From: Streptomyces sp. NBC_01445
Lineage (GTDB): Bacteria > Actinomycetota > Actinomycetes > Streptomycetales > Streptomycetaceae
Direction: 5' to 3'
NCBI RefSeq assembly: GCF_035918235.1
Contig: NZ_CP109485.1
Coordinates: 5,146,001 to 5,210,000, forward strand
Length of the DNA: 64,000 nt
In this document: piece by piece, positions 63,852 through 64,000 of the stretch
Layout: each line of letters starts with the position of its first letter
How positions within the stretch are numbered: the first letter of the stretch is position 1
Program-made: the position numbers and the translations under genes
Notes under the pieces: model-generated
What the model saw: the letters and a program-made list of their open reading frames with translations, nothing else
Told to the model about the DNA's origin: nothing
Databases searched by the model: none

Positions 63852-64000
63852 TCTCGCGCCCGACGCCGGCGTATGTGCGTGACGGGTCCGGGGCGCTGAT
63901 GTGGTCCGGGACGCTGGTGCGGTCCGGGACTCTTCCGTCACAGGAATCACAGGCGTCACACATCTTCGCAAGAGCATCACATCGTGCCCGCATTGCCTTC

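Noticed and set aside
63852..64000. Possible minus-strand Cys-rich start (CDACDSCDG) at the right edge
   Set aside because: Too short and incomplete to judge; frame overlaps the hypothetical gene antisense.

Overview
The window is high-GC actinobacterial chromosome, almost certainly Streptomyces. Coding is dense with strong third-position G/C, GTG starts are common, and the four-gene dnaK-grpE-dnaJ-hspR operon with HAIR operators is present. TTA codons are rare, and there are F420-, mycothiol- and ETF-type actinobacterial families. From memory the order kynureninase, tryptophan dioxygenase, DUF3151, aldolase, pyrE, spermidine synthase-like, clpB, hspR, dnaJ, grpE, dnaK resembles the chromosome core of S. 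coelicolor (around SCO364x-SCO367x). That match is recollection, not a search.

Layout. 0-12 kb is mostly minus-strand housekeeping: a kynurenine-pathway group (hydrolase with HGGAW motif, kynureninase, tryptophan 2,3-dioxygenase, plus a TetR gene), DUF3151, a MalY/PatB-type lyase, class II aldolase, pyrE, an aldose epimerase-like protein, a SRPBCC membrane protein, a membrane spermidine-synthase-like protein and DUF2617. 12.2-13.8 kb is a decayed integrative element: 26-bp perfect direct repeats flank an integrase C-terminal remnant and a mycothiol-type maleylpyruvate-isomerase-family gene. An aminotransferase follows.

15.1-24.4 kb is the most striking region. A plus-strand operon encodes a VMAP-like protein (effector-associated domain plus C-terminal domain), a MoxR-type AAA+ ATPase, and a giant vWA-like/NB-ARC/TPR protein of the FxSxx-COOH-associated type. 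Convergent to it lies a HExxH-motif protein (the family now linked to peptide beta-hydroxylation), translationally coupled to a 102-aa protein that could be its peptide substrate. The ATPase and the NB-ARC protein each carry a TTA codon, which points to bldA (developmental) control. 24.8-35 kb holds a mannosyltransferase-like membrane protein, a YbjN protein, clpB with a HAIR site, and an F420/PPOX enzyme. It also holds a small exported peptide with two DLSWS motifs coupled to a cluster-less Rieske-like protein, divergent from two tandem paralogous LuxR-type regulators. An orphan sugar-binding lipoprotein follows.

35-43 kb contains hspR-dnaJ-grpE-dnaK, a MraY/WecA-like membrane protein lacking catalytic aspartates, and a large EtfD-like membrane Fe-S oxidoreductase. 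43.3-52.5 kb is a tandem array of six secreted FG-GAP/VCBS beta-propeller proteins; a seventh lies at 59.4-60.9 kb. Between them are a Yip1-family protein, a 14-TM-type MFS transporter, a secreted DUF11-like protein, a phosphoribosyltransferase, dcd and a zinc-ribbon protein. A tRNA-Gly(CCC) at 58.1 kb has its 3' half repeated at 60.9 kb, so the intervening 2.7 kb (His-rich repeat protein plus the seventh FG-GAP protein) looks like a tRNA-targeted insertion or its remnant. The window ends with a repeat-containing secreted protein, a GH15 hydrolase and a small hypothetical protein.

No rRNA, CRISPR array or intact integrase/transposase was seen.
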